In this document: in pieces, positions 8,883-17,666 of the stretch
How the letters are laid out: the number at the start of each line of letters is the position of its first letter
Position numbering within the stretch: the first letter of the stretch is position 1
NCBI GenBank assembly: GCA_963824085.1
Contig: CAWGNT010000008.1
Coordinates: 1-48,966, forward strand
From: JARRNE01 sp963824085
Lineage (GTDB): Bacteria > Pseudomonadota > Gammaproteobacteria > Chromatiales > Chromatiaceae
DNA length: 48,966 nucleotides
Direction of reading: 5' to 3'
Notes under the pieces: generated by a model
Database searches by the model: none
What the model saw: only the letters and a program-made list of their open reading frames with translations
Told to the model about the DNA's origin: nothing
Position numbers and translations under genes: made by a program

Positions 8883-9248
8883 GTGCCGGTTGACGACGGA
8901 AGACCGCGCGCAGGAGAGGGGCAAGGGGTTTCGGACCTCACGATCGCCCATGTCGTCTACGGGCTGCAGGCCGCCTCGTTCTTACTCGGGTTCACGTCGA
9001 TCCTGGGCGTCATTCTGAGCTACGTTCGTCTGGACCGGGTGACCGGTACCTGGCTGGAATCGCACTTCACCTGGCAGATTCGTACCTTTTGGTATTCCCT
9101 CCTGTGGGGCCTTTTGGGGGTCGCGACCCTGATCCTAATCGTCGGTTACGCCCTACTGCTGGGTGTAACCATATGGGCCATCTACCGCATCGCGAAGGGT
9201 TGGTTGAACCTTGCTGACGGCAGGCCCATGTACGCAGAAGGCACGTAG
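8883..9248 (+). CDS. DUF4870-like small inner-membrane protein
   Basis: This 121-residue protein starts at GTG 8883. Two or three membrane helices are visible: VYGLQAASFLLGFTSILGVILSY at about 25-47, and a long hydrophobic stretch at about 75-103. They flank a conserved-looking segment SHFTWQIRTFWYSLL. Small proteins with the pattern 'membrane helix, L.SH..WQIRTFW, membrane helix, ...GW..L..G' are common in proteobacteria and are usually filed under DUF4870 or simply as membrane proteins. Function is unknown. It is probably co-transcribed with the gene 12 bases upstream. Confidence 0.75.
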   Translation: MPVDDGRPRAGEGQGVSDLTIAHVVYGLQAASFLLGFTSILGVILSYVRLDRVTGTWLESHFTWQIRTFWYSLLWGLLGVATLILIVGYALLLGVTIWAIYRIAKGWLNLADGRPMYAEGT

Positions 9249-9305
9249 CTGACTTTCACGGCGCGACGCAGCGGGAGGAGAGGCGCCGCGCGCTCGTGTC
9301 GCATC

Positions 9306-9662
9306 TCAGGCGCGTGCAGCCTGGTACCGCGTCGCATCCAGCGTTGCCGCGAACGCGCCGTCCACAAGCTCGTGCATCAGACGCATGCTGGCAGACGGCT
9401 TTGCGTCCACCATGCGGGCACGGATCGCCAACGCCATGGCGAGCGCCTGCAGCACGTCCCCGTCGGTGACGTCGCTACGATCGGCCAGGGTACGCGTCAA
9501 GGCGTCCAGTACCGAGGTTAGCATTCCGGCAACCGCCTCTTCGGAGCCAGTCTGAGGATGCAGGGGAAAACGAATGTCGAAAGCCTCGCCCGTTGAGGTT
9601 ACGGCCGTATAGGGAAGTGCGTTCAAGGGATACCTCCGGACTGCTAGCTCCCGGCACGACAT
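9306..9662 (-). CDS. Small hypothetical protein
   Basis: The product is 118 residues from ATG 9662, or 126 from a TTG at 9686. Neither has a clear ribosome binding site. The C-terminal two thirds are helical and Ala/Leu-rich (VLQALAMALAIRARMVDAKPS). The N-terminal part reads as strands (YTAVTSTGEAFDIRFPLHP). There is no membrane segment. It converges with the upstream small membrane protein gene. Codon use supports coding, but the family is not recognised. Confidence 0.55.
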   Translation of the reverse strand: MSCRELAVRRYPLNALPYTAVTSTGEAFDIRFPLHPQTGSEEAVAGMLTSVLDALTRTLADRSDVTDGDVLQALAMALAIRARMVDAKPSASMRLMHELVDGAFAATLDATRYQAARA

Positions 9663-9899
9663 GGGGTCTAGCCAACCACGGGGCAACCCGCGGACGCCGG
9701 CTAAGTCGGATCGGAAAAGCGATGTCTAACGTGCACGTCGGTGCGAACCTAGCGCGACCAAAAGGCTGAGCAGGCTGTCCGTTTCCATCCCATATTCAGA
9801 TGGTTGCAGATCTGGTGTCGAACAGGAGGGTTGACGCGAGGGCGTATATGCGTATATTAGAACATTCGGATTCAATGATAACGATCTTTTTACCACACC

Positions 9900-10565
9900 A
9901 TGTTGATGCGTACTGTGCTGATGGCACCGGTCGCGCTGGCGGTCGTTACGATGCGACCAGAGCCAGTTGTGACCCTCGACCATCCCCCCCCGAAGGCGAC
10001 CGTGCAGGCGGCGCCCCCCGGCAAGTCCCCGCAGCCCGAAGCTCCCGAGCCCGCGGTAGTCGAGGCCCCTGCCGCGAAGCCGACCGCCCCCCCGCCGTCC
10101 AAGGTCGCGAAGGCGCCCGGCGACGAACATTCCGCGGCGTTCAAGCGATCCTTGCGATGCTTGGCACTCAACATCTATCACGAGGCCCGGTCTGAATCAG
10201 ACGAGGGCCAGCTGGCCGTGGCGGCGGTTACTCTGAATCGAGTGGCATCCGAATCATTTCCCGATTCGGTGTGCAGCGTGGTCGAGCAGGGTGGCCAAAA
10301 GCGTCACCACTGCCAGTTCTCTTGGTGGTGCGACGGTAGAAAGGATACCCCTACCGAAACGAAGGCTTGGCAGAAGGCCATCCGTATCAGCCGGCTCAGC
10401 CTGGACGGCATTTCGCGCGACCCGACCCATGGCGCGCTCTACTACCACACGACGGCCGTCAAGCCGAAGTGGTCGCGGACCTTCAAGCGTACTGCCCACA
10501 TTGGACGGCACGTCTTCTACAAGCCTGCCAAGTCCGCGCCGGTGCAGTTGGCGGGATTGGATTAG
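9900..10565 (+). CDS. SleB-like cell wall hydrolase
   Basis: This 221-residue protein has a short hydrophobic N-terminus (MLMRTVLMAPVALAVVTM). A Pro/Ala-rich spacer (about 19-75) and a Hydrolase_2/SleB-type domain (about 84-205) follow. The domain is recognised by LALNIYHEARSESDEGQLAV, which carries the catalytic glutamate, then VTLNRV, CQFSWWCDG and the C-terminal ALYYHTTAV...GRHVFYK. In spore formers this fold is the cortex-lytic enzyme. In Gram-negative bacteria it acts, as far as known, as a lytic transglycosylase-like enzyme in the periplasm. The N-terminus looks like an uncleaved anchor or weak signal peptide. It is one of three peptidoglycan-active proteins in the window. Confidence 0.9.
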   Translation: MLMRTVLMAPVALAVVTMRPEPVVTLDHPPPKATVQAAPPGKSPQPEAPEPAVVEAPAAKPTAPPPSKVAKAPGDEHSAAFKRSLRCLALNIYHEARSESDEGQLAVAAVTLNRVASESFPDSVCSVVEQGGQKRHHCQFSWWCDGRKDTPTETKAWQKAIRISRLSLDGISRDPTHGALYYHTTAVKPKWSRTFKRTAHIGRHVFYKPAKSAPVQLAGLD

Positions 10566-10784
10566 CTTTTCCTCTCTAGGCGATTCCCGTAAGAGGACCA
10601 GCAAGCTGGTATAGGATTCGCGCGAAAACGCCTCAGTGCAAAGCATCCCTCCGCTGGCGGCCACCGGCGGCCGCGGGGGGTTGCCGTTCTGCTCGGGCGG
10701 CGGAAGTGCACTGGGAGTAGGTCGGGTTGGCTCTGAATCTTAACGGGGCTGATTAGCGGTCGGCGCCTGGCGGCAGCGCGCGAC

Positions 10785-11171
10785 TCATTCCTCACACGAG
10801 TAGCCGTGAGCGATTAGCCCCTCCTCCAGGTCGTCCGAGACCATGGGATGGGAGAGCAGATACTCGACGGCTCGATCAGTGTAATCCTCCGTCGCGTCCT
10901 CTAACGCGGCGTCCCACTCCTCGATGCTGTAGTCACCGCGCCCCAGCCACATGAGTGCCACGAGCTCGGCGCGTTGGCTTAGATCCAGGTCCTCGACCGT
11001 TGCCCGTATCTCCTGAAGGCTCATGTCGTCCGCGTGGTCCGCGAGCACCTGCAGTGCCCAGTCCTCGCTGGGACTCGTGGGCGTATCCGGGATCACGACC
11101 TCTTCTTTCGCCTGAAACTCCCGGGCCTTAGCGATGATGTAACATAAGGTCTCGAGACGGGTATCGAGCAT
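10785..11171 (-). CDS. DUF3775 protein
   Basis: This 128-residue acidic soluble protein matches DUF3775. The N-terminal LETLCYIIAKAREFQAKEEV, the middle LDLSQRAELVALMWLGRGDY and the C-terminal AVEYLLSHPMVSDDLEEGL are landmarks I associate with the family. Length is typical. Members are small cytoplasmic proteins of unknown function in proteobacteria. The start at ATG 11171 has AGGAGGACC about 8 bases upstream, an excellent ribosome binding site. Confidence 0.88.
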   Translation of the reverse strand: MLDTRLETLCYIIAKAREFQAKEEVVIPDTPTSPSEDWALQVLADHADDMSLQEIRATVEDLDLSQRAELVALMWLGRGDYSIEEWDAALEDATEDYTDRAVEYLLSHPMVSDDLEEGLIAHGYSCEE

Positions 11172-11396
11172 GGGTTGGTCCTCCTCGCCCTGTCAGCCGC
11201 GGCTTCAAAGTGTACTACGCCCTGATTCACGATACCCGCACGCGGCGTTGGGACCAAAGGCGCGCCGCGCTTCTCCTGTAAACTTCACAAACGGGTTGTC
11301 TCGACCCAAGTCCGGTGCGATAGCAGTTTCGCGCGGATCGTCGGACTGCAACCGTGCGGTAGGACCCGGCCAGGGGTGTGCGCGGAGGAGCGTCGG

Positions 11397-12218
11397 ATGA
11401 TGAATCTCTCACGGATCCGCTGCTTGTTTGCATGCAGCTTTCTGGCGGCCGTACTTGCTGCCTGCGCGTCGGCGCCCGAGACGGGGCGCTCGCAGCTCCT
11501 GCTCATCGGCACCGACCAGGAGGCCCAGATGGGCCTTCAAACCTTCGATGGGGTAAAGCAGCAGACGCCGGTTGTGCGAGACGGTCAGGACGCAGCGCTT
11601 GTGCGAAAGGTTGGCGCTCGCATTGCCGCGGTCGTCCCGCTGCCGCATGCCCAGTGGGAGTTTGTCCTGTTCGACGAGAGTGAGGCCAACGCCTTTGCGC
11701 TTCCGGGGGGCAAGGTTGGCGTATACAGCGGGATTCTGCCTATCACGCGCAACGAGGCAGGGCTCGCGACTGTGCTCGCCCACGAGATTGCACACGTTGT
11801 CGCGCGTCACGGCGCGGAGCGGATCTCGCAATCCCTTCTGGTTCAGGTCGGTGGGCTTGCCCTCTCCACCGCCTTGGGCTCTTCCGCCGGTATCTCGGGA
11901 GACCTCGCCATGCAAGCGTACAACGTCGGAACGCAAGTGGGGATTACCCTGCCGTATTCCCGCACCCAGGAGCTGGAAGCCGACCATCTGGGGCTCTTGT
12001 ACATGGCCCGCGCGGGTTACGATCCTCGCGAGGCAGTAGCCTTTTGGCGCCGATTCCAAGCCTATGAGCAAGAAAAGGGCGGTGGCGTACCGGAGTTTCT
12101 GAGCACCCACCCTGTGGACGGCCGGCGCATCGCGGCGCTCGAAGCCCTAATGCCCAGCGCGATAGCCGAGTACGAGGGAGCAACGAGCGGCGCGTGGCGC
12201 ATCATCCCAAGGTCATGA
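11397..12218 (+). CDS. M48-family metalloprotease, lipoprotein
   Basis: This 273-residue protein has a lipoprotein signal ending in LAAC (Cys23), so it is anchored in the periplasm, probably to the outer membrane. It has the M48 gluzincin core: zinc motif HEIAH at about 129-133, extended to ARHGAER, with the third ligand glutamate in ELEADHLG (about 192-199). It resembles the LoiP/YcaL group, which degrades damaged or misassembled envelope proteins. ATG 11397 is chosen because it gives a compact signal peptide after GGAG; the frame opens at 11376. The AttH-like gene follows 37 bases later, so they may share a transcript. Confidence 0.92.
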   Translation: MMNLSRIRCLFACSFLAAVLAACASAPETGRSQLLLIGTDQEAQMGLQTFDGVKQQTPVVRDGQDAALVRKVGARIAAVVPLPHAQWEFVLFDESEANAFALPGGKVGVYSGILPITRNEAGLATVLAHEIAHVVARHGAERISQSLLVQVGGLALSTALGSSAGISGDLAMQAYNVGTQVGITLPYSRTQELEADHLGLLYMARAGYDPREAVAFWRRFQAYEQEKGGGVPEFLSTHPVDGRRIAALEALMPSAIAEYEGATSGAWRIIPRS

Positions 12219-12255
12219 CCGCGGCGGCGCGCCGGCCTGCTGCGGCGAATCTCGC

Positions 12256-13404
12256 ATGAGACTCGTTGGCGCTGCGGTTATTGTCGCCGTCGCGCTTTCC
12301 GGAGCGTGGCTTCTCTGGTCCGAGACGGCGGGGAGGTCCGGCCCGAGGGAAGCGCCATTTCCTCTTGCGGAGCTCCTCAGCGGCAACGACAGTGGTTTTG
12401 CGGACGTCGAAGGAGCCTGGGACTTGCGGCTCCCCGACGACTACGGCGCCCATCCCAGCTTCCGATCCGAGCTTTGGAATTTCAATGGCGAGCTCGCGGA
12501 CCAGGGCGGTGTCCGTTTCGGTTTCGGACTCACCATCGTCCGACTCGCCTTCGCACCCGGTCGCCCGCAGCGGGCCTCTGCCTGGGCGGCGAACCAGGTG
12601 TACCTCGCGCTCCTGACCATCTCCGATGGGGCCAGCGGCGAGTTTCACGTGGCCGATCGCCAGGCTCGGGCCGCCCTGGGACTCAGCGGTGCCACGCAAG
12701 ACCCGGTGCGGGTGTGGGCCGAGGACTGGTCGATGGAGGTCGACCCGACCTCACGCGCTCTTCGGCTGCAGGCGGAAGACGGCGACTTGAGCATTCGTCT
12801 AGTGCTGAAGCCCGAGAAGCGCGCCCTGGGTGACTCGGATGCTGATCCGTTGCGGTTGGGCGGCCGTGCCTTCCACTTCTACCTCGTCCCCCGGCTTACG
12901 GCAGCTGGGTCGCTGCTCCTGGGAGGAACGACCCGCACCGTTAAAGGAACGGCACGGTTCGACCGCGCGTGGGGCGCGGTCCCAGTTGGCCAAGGGCCGA
13001 TCGCCCTGAATCGTTTTGGGCTTGCGCTCGGCGACGGCCGCGACCTGATCTGTCTCGAGCTGCGGCGGCGGGACGGGTCCGGCACGCCGGTGCCGAGCTG
13101 CCTTCTGGTCGGGGCGGACGGCTCCGTGCGTCGCATCGGGCGCCGTGAAATTCGGCTCGAGCCCCTTCACGATTGGCGGAGTCCCCTGGATGGCGTTGCC
13201 TATCCAGTTGTTTGGCGGCTTGCCGTTGCGGCCGAGGGTCTGGACCTCGAGATTCGACCGCTGATCGAAGATCAGGAGGTCAACCGCTTCGTGCGTCTTT
13301 GGCGCGGAGCCGTCACCGTCTCCGGCACGGCGAAAGGAAAGGATGTGACGGGCCACGGCAGTATGGAGCTTTCGGGGTATGCCAATGACGCCCCGCCAAG
13401 TTGA
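12256..13404 (+). CDS. AttH/CrtC-like lipocalin-fold protein
   Basis: This 382-residue protein has an N-terminal hydrophobic segment (about 4-21), a signal peptide or anchor. The rest resembles the AttH (CrtC-like, lipocalin-type) family: an N-terminal barrel-like half around YGAHPSFRSELWNFNGEL and a second half with ALNRFGLALGDGRDLICLELRR. Family members include carotenoid hydratases, and others sit beside ABC export systems. The usual WMD.EWG motif of the second half is replaced by RFDRAWGAV, so catalytic activity is doubtful. No ABC transporter is adjacent here; its neighbours are the M48 protease and a di-haem cytochrome. Confidence 0.8.
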   Translation: MRLVGAAVIVAVALSGAWLLWSETAGRSGPREAPFPLAELLSGNDSGFADVEGAWDLRLPDDYGAHPSFRSELWNFNGELADQGGVRFGFGLTIVRLAFAPGRPQRASAWAANQVYLALLTISDGASGEFHVADRQARAALGLSGATQDPVRVWAEDWSMEVDPTSRALRLQAEDGDLSIRLVLKPEKRALGDSDADPLRLGGRAFHFYLVPRLTAAGSLLLGGTTRTVKGTARFDRAWGAVPVGQGPIALNRFGLALGDGRDLICLELRRRDGSGTPVPSCLLVGADGSVRRIGRREIRLEPLHDWRSPLDGVAYPVVWRLAVAAEGLDLEIRPLIEDQEVNRFVRLWRGAVTVSGTAKGKDVTGHGSMELSGYANDAPPS

Positions 13405-13442
13405 GTCGCCCGGGGAACCGGGCGGCGGTGTGCTCGGTCCCT

Positions 13443-13480
13443 TATAGCGTTTCCATTTGAGTTTTTCGTGTCTTGGGGAC
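13443..13480 (-). repeat. Repeat R1, tail-only copy C
   Basis: The reverse complement of this stretch (GTCCCCAAGACACGAAAAAC, continuing CTCAAATGGAAACGCTATA) matches the tail of R1 copy B at 30671-30704. The structured head of R1 is missing. It lies between the AttH-like gene and the cytochrome gene. Confidence 0.65.
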
Positions 13481-13515
13481 GGGCCGTCCTAAGGCTCAAC
13501 TCGGGAGAACAGCTG

Positions 13516-14937
13516 ATGCCGCGGTGCGTGTGGAGGTCAATTGGGCCGATTCTGGCACTGGTGTCGACGCTCTTGCTCACCGCCTGCGGAAAAGGCGAGG
13601 AGCCGGCGGACGTCACCAAGTCCCCGCTCGGGAGGGTCCCGGCAGAACCGCAGCGTCCCGGCAATCCCGAGGCGGGGCGCGACGCGCTCCTGAACCGAGC
13701 AGTCGTCACCTGCGGCCTGCCTTATACGGCCTACGAGGTGGGGGCCGGCAAGCCCGACCCCAGCCTCCTGTTGCCCGGCCGCACAGGACGGAACGCGGAG
13801 CTGCCCTATATGCTGACCGCTTATACGAGCCCTAGCGGTATGGAGCTGGTTACCTCGAACTGTCTGGCCTGCCACGCGGCCCGCTTCAATGGTGAGCCGA
13901 TTATTGGGTTGGGCAACGAATTCCTGGACTTCACGGGCGATCCCATTGCCGCCGCAGAGGCATCCGGCACCTACGTGAAGGGCAAGGCTGCGACCGCAGA
14001 GTGGCGCAAGTGGGCGGACCGGATCGATGCCATCGCGCCTTACATGACCACGGATACGGTAGGCGTCAACCCGGCCAACAACCTGACCCTCGCGCTGCTT
14101 GCACACCGTGATCCGAAGACACTCGCCTGGTCGGACAAGCCTCTCCTGCAGCCGCCCCCGGAGAAGCCCTTGCCGGTGAGCGTTCCGCCGTGGTGGAACA
14201 TGAGAAAGAAGCACGCCATGTTCTACAACGCCGAGGGGCGCGGAGATCACGCCCGCTTCATGATGCTCGCCTCCACTACCTGTACGGACACGGTCGCGGA
14301 GGCCGCCGCGATCGACGCCTGGTTTCCGGATGTGCGGGCGTACATCGAGTCCCTGGCGCCCCCGCAGTATCCTTTCCCGGTCGATCAGACCCTCGCCGAG
14401 CGAGGGCGCAAGGTGTTCGTCTCGACCTGCGAGCGCTGCCATGGCTCTTACGGGGCGGATGCGGCATACCCCAATCGGGTCATCGGCTTGCCGAAGGTCG
14501 GCACGGACCCGGCACTGGCGAACGCGGCCTACAAGGACTCGGACCGATTCATTCGCTGGTACAACCGGTCCTTCTACGGCGAGATCTCTCGCGCGGCCCC
14601 CGCGCTCGGGTACATCGCGCCGCCCCTCGACGGGGTCTGGGCGACCGCACCCTACCTCCACAACGGCTCTGTCCCCACGGTCGGACTCTTGCTCGATAGC
14701 AGCAAGCGGCCGAAATACTGGCGGTTTGCGCGGGAGAGGCCGGGCTTTGATCAGCAAGACCTCGGATGGAGCTATGCCGGGGTCCCCTACGGCAAGGCAG
14801 GGGCCATGAGCTGGGATGAGCGCAACCGCATTTACGACACGACACTCCCGGGATACTCCAACCAGGGCCATACCTTCGGCGATGAGCTTTCGGAGGCCGA
14901 TCGAAAGGCGGTGTTGGAGTACCTGAAGACGCTCTGA
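13516..14937 (+). CDS. Di-haem c-type cytochrome, lipoprotein
   Basis: From ATG 13516 (after GGGAGA) the protein has 473 residues. A lipoprotein signal ends LLTAC (Cys24). Two haem c sites are seen: CLACH (about 116-120) and CERCH (about 305-309). The second lies in a typical cytochrome c domain ending with APPLDGVWATAPYLHNGSVP, a segment shared by RoxA-like and related di-haem proteins that supplies a distal ligand. The long first half is not a standard cytochrome c fold. The protein is probably tethered in the periplasm and moves electrons between unknown partners. Distant relation to rubber oxygenases RoxA/RoxB is possible, but it is shorter and no substrate can be inferred. Confidence 0.88.
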   Translation: MPRCVWRSIGPILALVSTLLLTACGKGEEPADVTKSPLGRVPAEPQRPGNPEAGRDALLNRAVVTCGLPYTAYEVGAGKPDPSLLLPGRTGRNAELPYMLTAYTSPSGMELVTSNCLACHAARFNGEPIIGLGNEFLDFTGDPIAAAEASGTYVKGKAATAEWRKWADRIDAIAPYMTTDTVGVNPANNLTLALLAHRDPKTLAWSDKPLLQPPPEKPLPVSVPPWWNMRKKHAMFYNAEGRGDHARFMMLASTTCTDTVAEAAAIDAWFPDVRAYIESLAPPQYPFPVDQTLAERGRKVFVSTCERCHGSYGADAAYPNRVIGLPKVGTDPALANAAYKDSDRFIRWYNRSFYGEISRAAPALGYIAPPLDGVWATAPYLHNGSVPTVGLLLDSSKRPKYWRFARERPGFDQQDLGWSYAGVPYGKAGAMSWDERNRIYDTTLPGYSNQGHTFGDELSEADRKAVLEYLKTL

Positions 14938-14958
14938 GCGGGAGCCTCCGGGGCGGGC

Positions 14959-15999
14959 TCAGGTGGCCGTGAAGTAGATCAGGCTTGCCGTTCCCGTCTT
15001 GATGCCCCGCCCGAGACTGATTACTCCGCTGCCGCGCAGGACGATCTGCTCCTGATGGATGAACTTCTCCTCGTCGTCGTCGATGCGGACAAAGGTGCCG
15101 TTGGTGCTCTCGTCGTAGAGGACGTAGTTCGTTTGCACGAATGTGACCTTGGCGTGGGTGCGGGAGACGTATTCGGTCCGAATGCGGATATCGGCCGCGG
15201 ACCCCCGTCCCAGCGTTATGGGGGGTGCGGCGGCGTCGAGCTGCAGCTGGTTGCTGCGCCAGCGCAAGCGCAGGCTGTGCTCGCGCGGCGAATCGGGCTG
15301 CTTAAGGGTGGGAATTGCGAGCTGGGTGCAGTCTTCCTCGGCGCAGCAGCTTTCAAACAGCTGGATAGAAGCCGCGCCGCATGCGGTAGCGTCCGGCTCG
15401 ACGGCCCGAAACTTCGTTCTCAGGAAGGGGGGCAGGGCATGAATGAATCGGTGGGTCGCGAACAGCCGCGTAGCGGGTAGCTGGTGCGCGATCTCCAGTG
15501 TCGCCGCCGGCCCGAGTCTTGATCCCGGGTCTGCGGGGACGGCATCGAGCAGCGCCCGAAATCGGACCTGCCGCTCGTCGGCAAGGGCCTGACCCCACCG
15601 CTGTTGGAAGAGACAGGCAGAAGCGAATGCCGAGTCCGCTGACGTGAAGCTGAGCATCACGTCGTCCGCCTCCTGGACGGCGATTCGCCCCTCTGGGGTA
15701 GCGGACAAGAAGGCGTGGAGGAGCTCGCTCGTCTCGACGGCGTCCCGCGGACCGCTCGATGCGTCCGGGTCGGCCAGTACCGACGAGGGGACGCACGCGA
15801 CCAGAGCAAGCGTTGCCGATTGTCGTGGGGTGTCGATGGTCGAAGCCTCCCCGGATATGCGCCAACTCGCACGCGAGGAAAATGTGTCTCGTCTCGTCCC
15901 GGGTGGGGGACTACGCGGAGGGATTGCCCCAAAGCGATCGGTCGGGGCCCCCTGCCTCGCGGGAGGCGCTGATTCGATCAGCGTCTCCTTGGGCACCAC
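14959..15999 (-). CDS. FHA protein with degenerate nucleotide-cyclase-like region
   Basis: This 346-residue soluble protein starts at GTG 15999. The C-terminal FHA domain (about 260-340) shows ITLGRGSAADIRI, YVSRTHAKV and DESTNGTFV, the phosphothreonine-binding loop residues. The middle region (about 60-205) follows the order of a class III adenylate cyclase homology domain (EADDVMLSFTSADSAFASAC, then a helix like LATHRFIHALPP). It lacks a recognisable FxDIxGFT-type metal-binding start, so it is probably inactive. The first 55 residues are disordered. It ends 21 bases beyond the stop of the convergent cytochrome gene, and its start lies 44 bases after the sigma54-regulator gene. It is one of three FHA proteins in a row. 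Confidence 0.83.
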   Translation of the reverse strand: MVPKETLIESAPPARQGAPTDRFGAIPPRSPPPGTRRDTFSSRASWRISGEASTIDTPRQSATLALVACVPSSVLADPDASSGPRDAVETSELLHAFLSATPEGRIAVQEADDVMLSFTSADSAFASACLFQQRWGQALADERQVRFRALLDAVPADPGSRLGPAATLEIAHQLPATRLFATHRFIHALPPFLRTKFRAVEPDATACGAASIQLFESCCAEEDCTQLAIPTLKQPDSPREHSLRLRWRSNQLQLDAAAPPITLGRGSAADIRIRTEYVSRTHAKVTFVQTNYVLYDESTNGTFVRIDDDEEKFIHQEQIVLRGSGVISLGRGIKTGTASLIYFTAT

Positions 16000-16043
16000 C
16001 CCTCAACTATAGCCCGGCAGCGGCGGAGGGGAGCGTGCTCGGG

Positions 16044-17384
16044 TTAGATCTGATACTCCGCAATACGCCGCTTGAGCGTGGAGAGGGGTATCCCCAGCTC
16101 ACGGGCCGCCGCTGCCTTGTTGTTTCCGTTGCGCTCGATTGCGTCCTTGATCATCTGTCGCTCGAGGGTCTTGAGCTGTGCTGGGGCGGAGGCAGCCGAG
16201 GCTGGCTGGTGGAGGCCCGGGGTCACCTCCGGCGCGACGATCCTGGAAGGACCCGCGTCGAGCAGGCGCAGATGCTCGGGCTCGATCTCCTGGCCTTGGC
16301 AGAGGACGGTAGCCCGCTCGAGCACGTTGCGCAGCTCGCGGACGTTCCCGGGCCAGTCGTAGTCGTACATTGCAGACAGGGCGCGCCGCGAGAGACGGCA
16401 CTGCAGCCCGAGCTCGCTCAAGAAATTGCGCATCAGCAAGGGAATGTCGTCTTTGATCTCGCGCAGCGGCGGGACGCGCACGGTTATCACGGACAGGCGA
16501 AAGAAGAGGTCCGCGCGGAAGCTTCCCTGCTGGACCATTGCCTCCAGGTCACGGTGGGTAGCGGCGACGACGCGAACGTTGACCTTCACCGGCTGGTCGG
16601 ACCCCACCGGCAGGACCTCGCGGCTTTCCAGCGCCCGTAGGAGTCTTGGTTGAAGCTCGAGGGGCAGCTCGCCGATCTCGTCGATGAACAGCGTCCCGCC
16701 GTCGGCCCGTCGGAAGGCGCCTTCTCGGGCACCCAGCGCCCCTGTAAAGGCCCCCTTGACGTGCCCGAAGAGGTCATTGCGCACCATTTCCGGATCGGTA
16801 ACCGAGGCATCGAATACGACCAGGGGACCGCGACGGCCGGACAGGTCGTGCAGGGTCCGGGCCACAACCTCCTTGCCCGAGCCGGATTCGCCGGTGATCA
16901 GGATCGTGGTCGGACTCGGCGCCACGGCCCTGAGCAGCCCGTAGAGCTCGCGCATTGGCTCCGTAGCGCCGACCAGGTGACCGAGGCGCTTCTCGTGGCT
17001 GATCTCGTAAGGGTGCTCCTCGGTGCACTGGGTGATGCGAATGTCCGTCTGCCCGAGGGAGCAGCGGACGTCGGGCTGCAGAAATGCCTCGACCACCCGG
17101 ACATCGTTGCAGAAGGTTCCGTTGGTGGAGTCGAGATCCTGGACCACGAGCCCTTGTGCGGTGATCCGGATCTCCGCGTGGTGGCGCGATACCGTGCGGT
17201 CGGTCAGGACGACATCATTGTCGGCAGCCGTCCCGATCTTGATGCTTGGGAGCGAGATCTTGGCCCGCATGCCTGCCTCGGGACCGGACGTCACTTCGAG
17301 CTCGATGCATTCGAGCTTGATGCGGCGGCTGGCGTGGGATGACGCTCGTATGACTTGCGTCGCCGCCGGGTCGAGGGTGGTCAT
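16044..17384 (-). CDS. FHA-domain sigma54-dependent transcriptional activator
   Basis: This 446-residue protein has three parts. An N-terminal FHA domain (about 25-118) carries VSRHHAEI and DLDSTNGTF. The AAA+ sigma54-interaction domain (about 135-360) has Walker A GESGSGKE (165-172), the sigma54-contacting GAFTGA loop (211-216), Walker B LFIDEIGE (232-239) and an R-finger region FRADLFFRL. A Fis-type helix-turn-helix (about 405-445) ends NKAAAARELGIPLSTLKRRI. The FHA domain replaces the usual receiver, so activity is probably controlled by a Ser/Thr-phosphorylated partner. A likely kinase is encoded at 22824. Target promoters were not identified in the window. Confidence 0.94.
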   Translation of the reverse strand: MTTLDPAATQVIRASSHASRRIKLECIELEVTSGPEAGMRAKISLPSIKIGTAADNDVVLTDRTVSRHHAEIRITAQGLVVQDLDSTNGTFCNDVRVVEAFLQPDVRCSLGQTDIRITQCTEEHPYEISHEKRLGHLVGATEPMRELYGLLRAVAPSPTTILITGESGSGKEVVARTLHDLSGRRGPLVVFDASVTDPEMVRNDLFGHVKGAFTGALGAREGAFRRADGGTLFIDEIGELPLELQPRLLRALESREVLPVGSDQPVKVNVRVVAATHRDLEAMVQQGSFRADLFFRLSVITVRVPPLREIKDDIPLLMRNFLSELGLQCRLSRRALSAMYDYDWPGNVRELRNVLERATVLCQGQEIEPEHLRLLDAGPSRIVAPEVTPGLHQPASAASAPAQLKTLERQMIKDAIERNGNNKAAAARELGIPLSTLKRRIAEYQI

Positions 17385-17483
17385 TCGTCGTTCTCCGATC
17401 CTCTGGCAGGGTTGACCGCCTTTATCTTAGAAATCCGCCCGGAAAAAAGACAGGCCCCACATGCGGACCCGGCCGCCCCGCCA

Positions 17484-17531
17484 TTTATACCGTTCCGATT
17501 TGGGTTTGTCGTTTTGGGGGCAGGCTGCTCC
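17484..17531 (-). repeat. Repeat R1, tail-only copy D
   Basis: The plus strand here reads TATACCGTTCCGATTTGGGT followed by TTGTCGTTTTGGGGGCAGGC, matching in reverse the tail of R1 copies A and B. The structured head is absent. It sits in the 282-base gap upstream of the FHA-sigma54 gene. Confidence 0.65.
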
Positions 17532-17666
17532 GGTCCAGAAGCGAAGAATCCAGGTGTTATGGACGGCGAGACGCCTCGCGACGAAGCAGGGACTTTCGTT
17601 GTAGCTGAGGAATAGCGCTAATGACCTCCCCAATGGCCCAGCGCCTAGGCGATTGGCAGAAATTGC

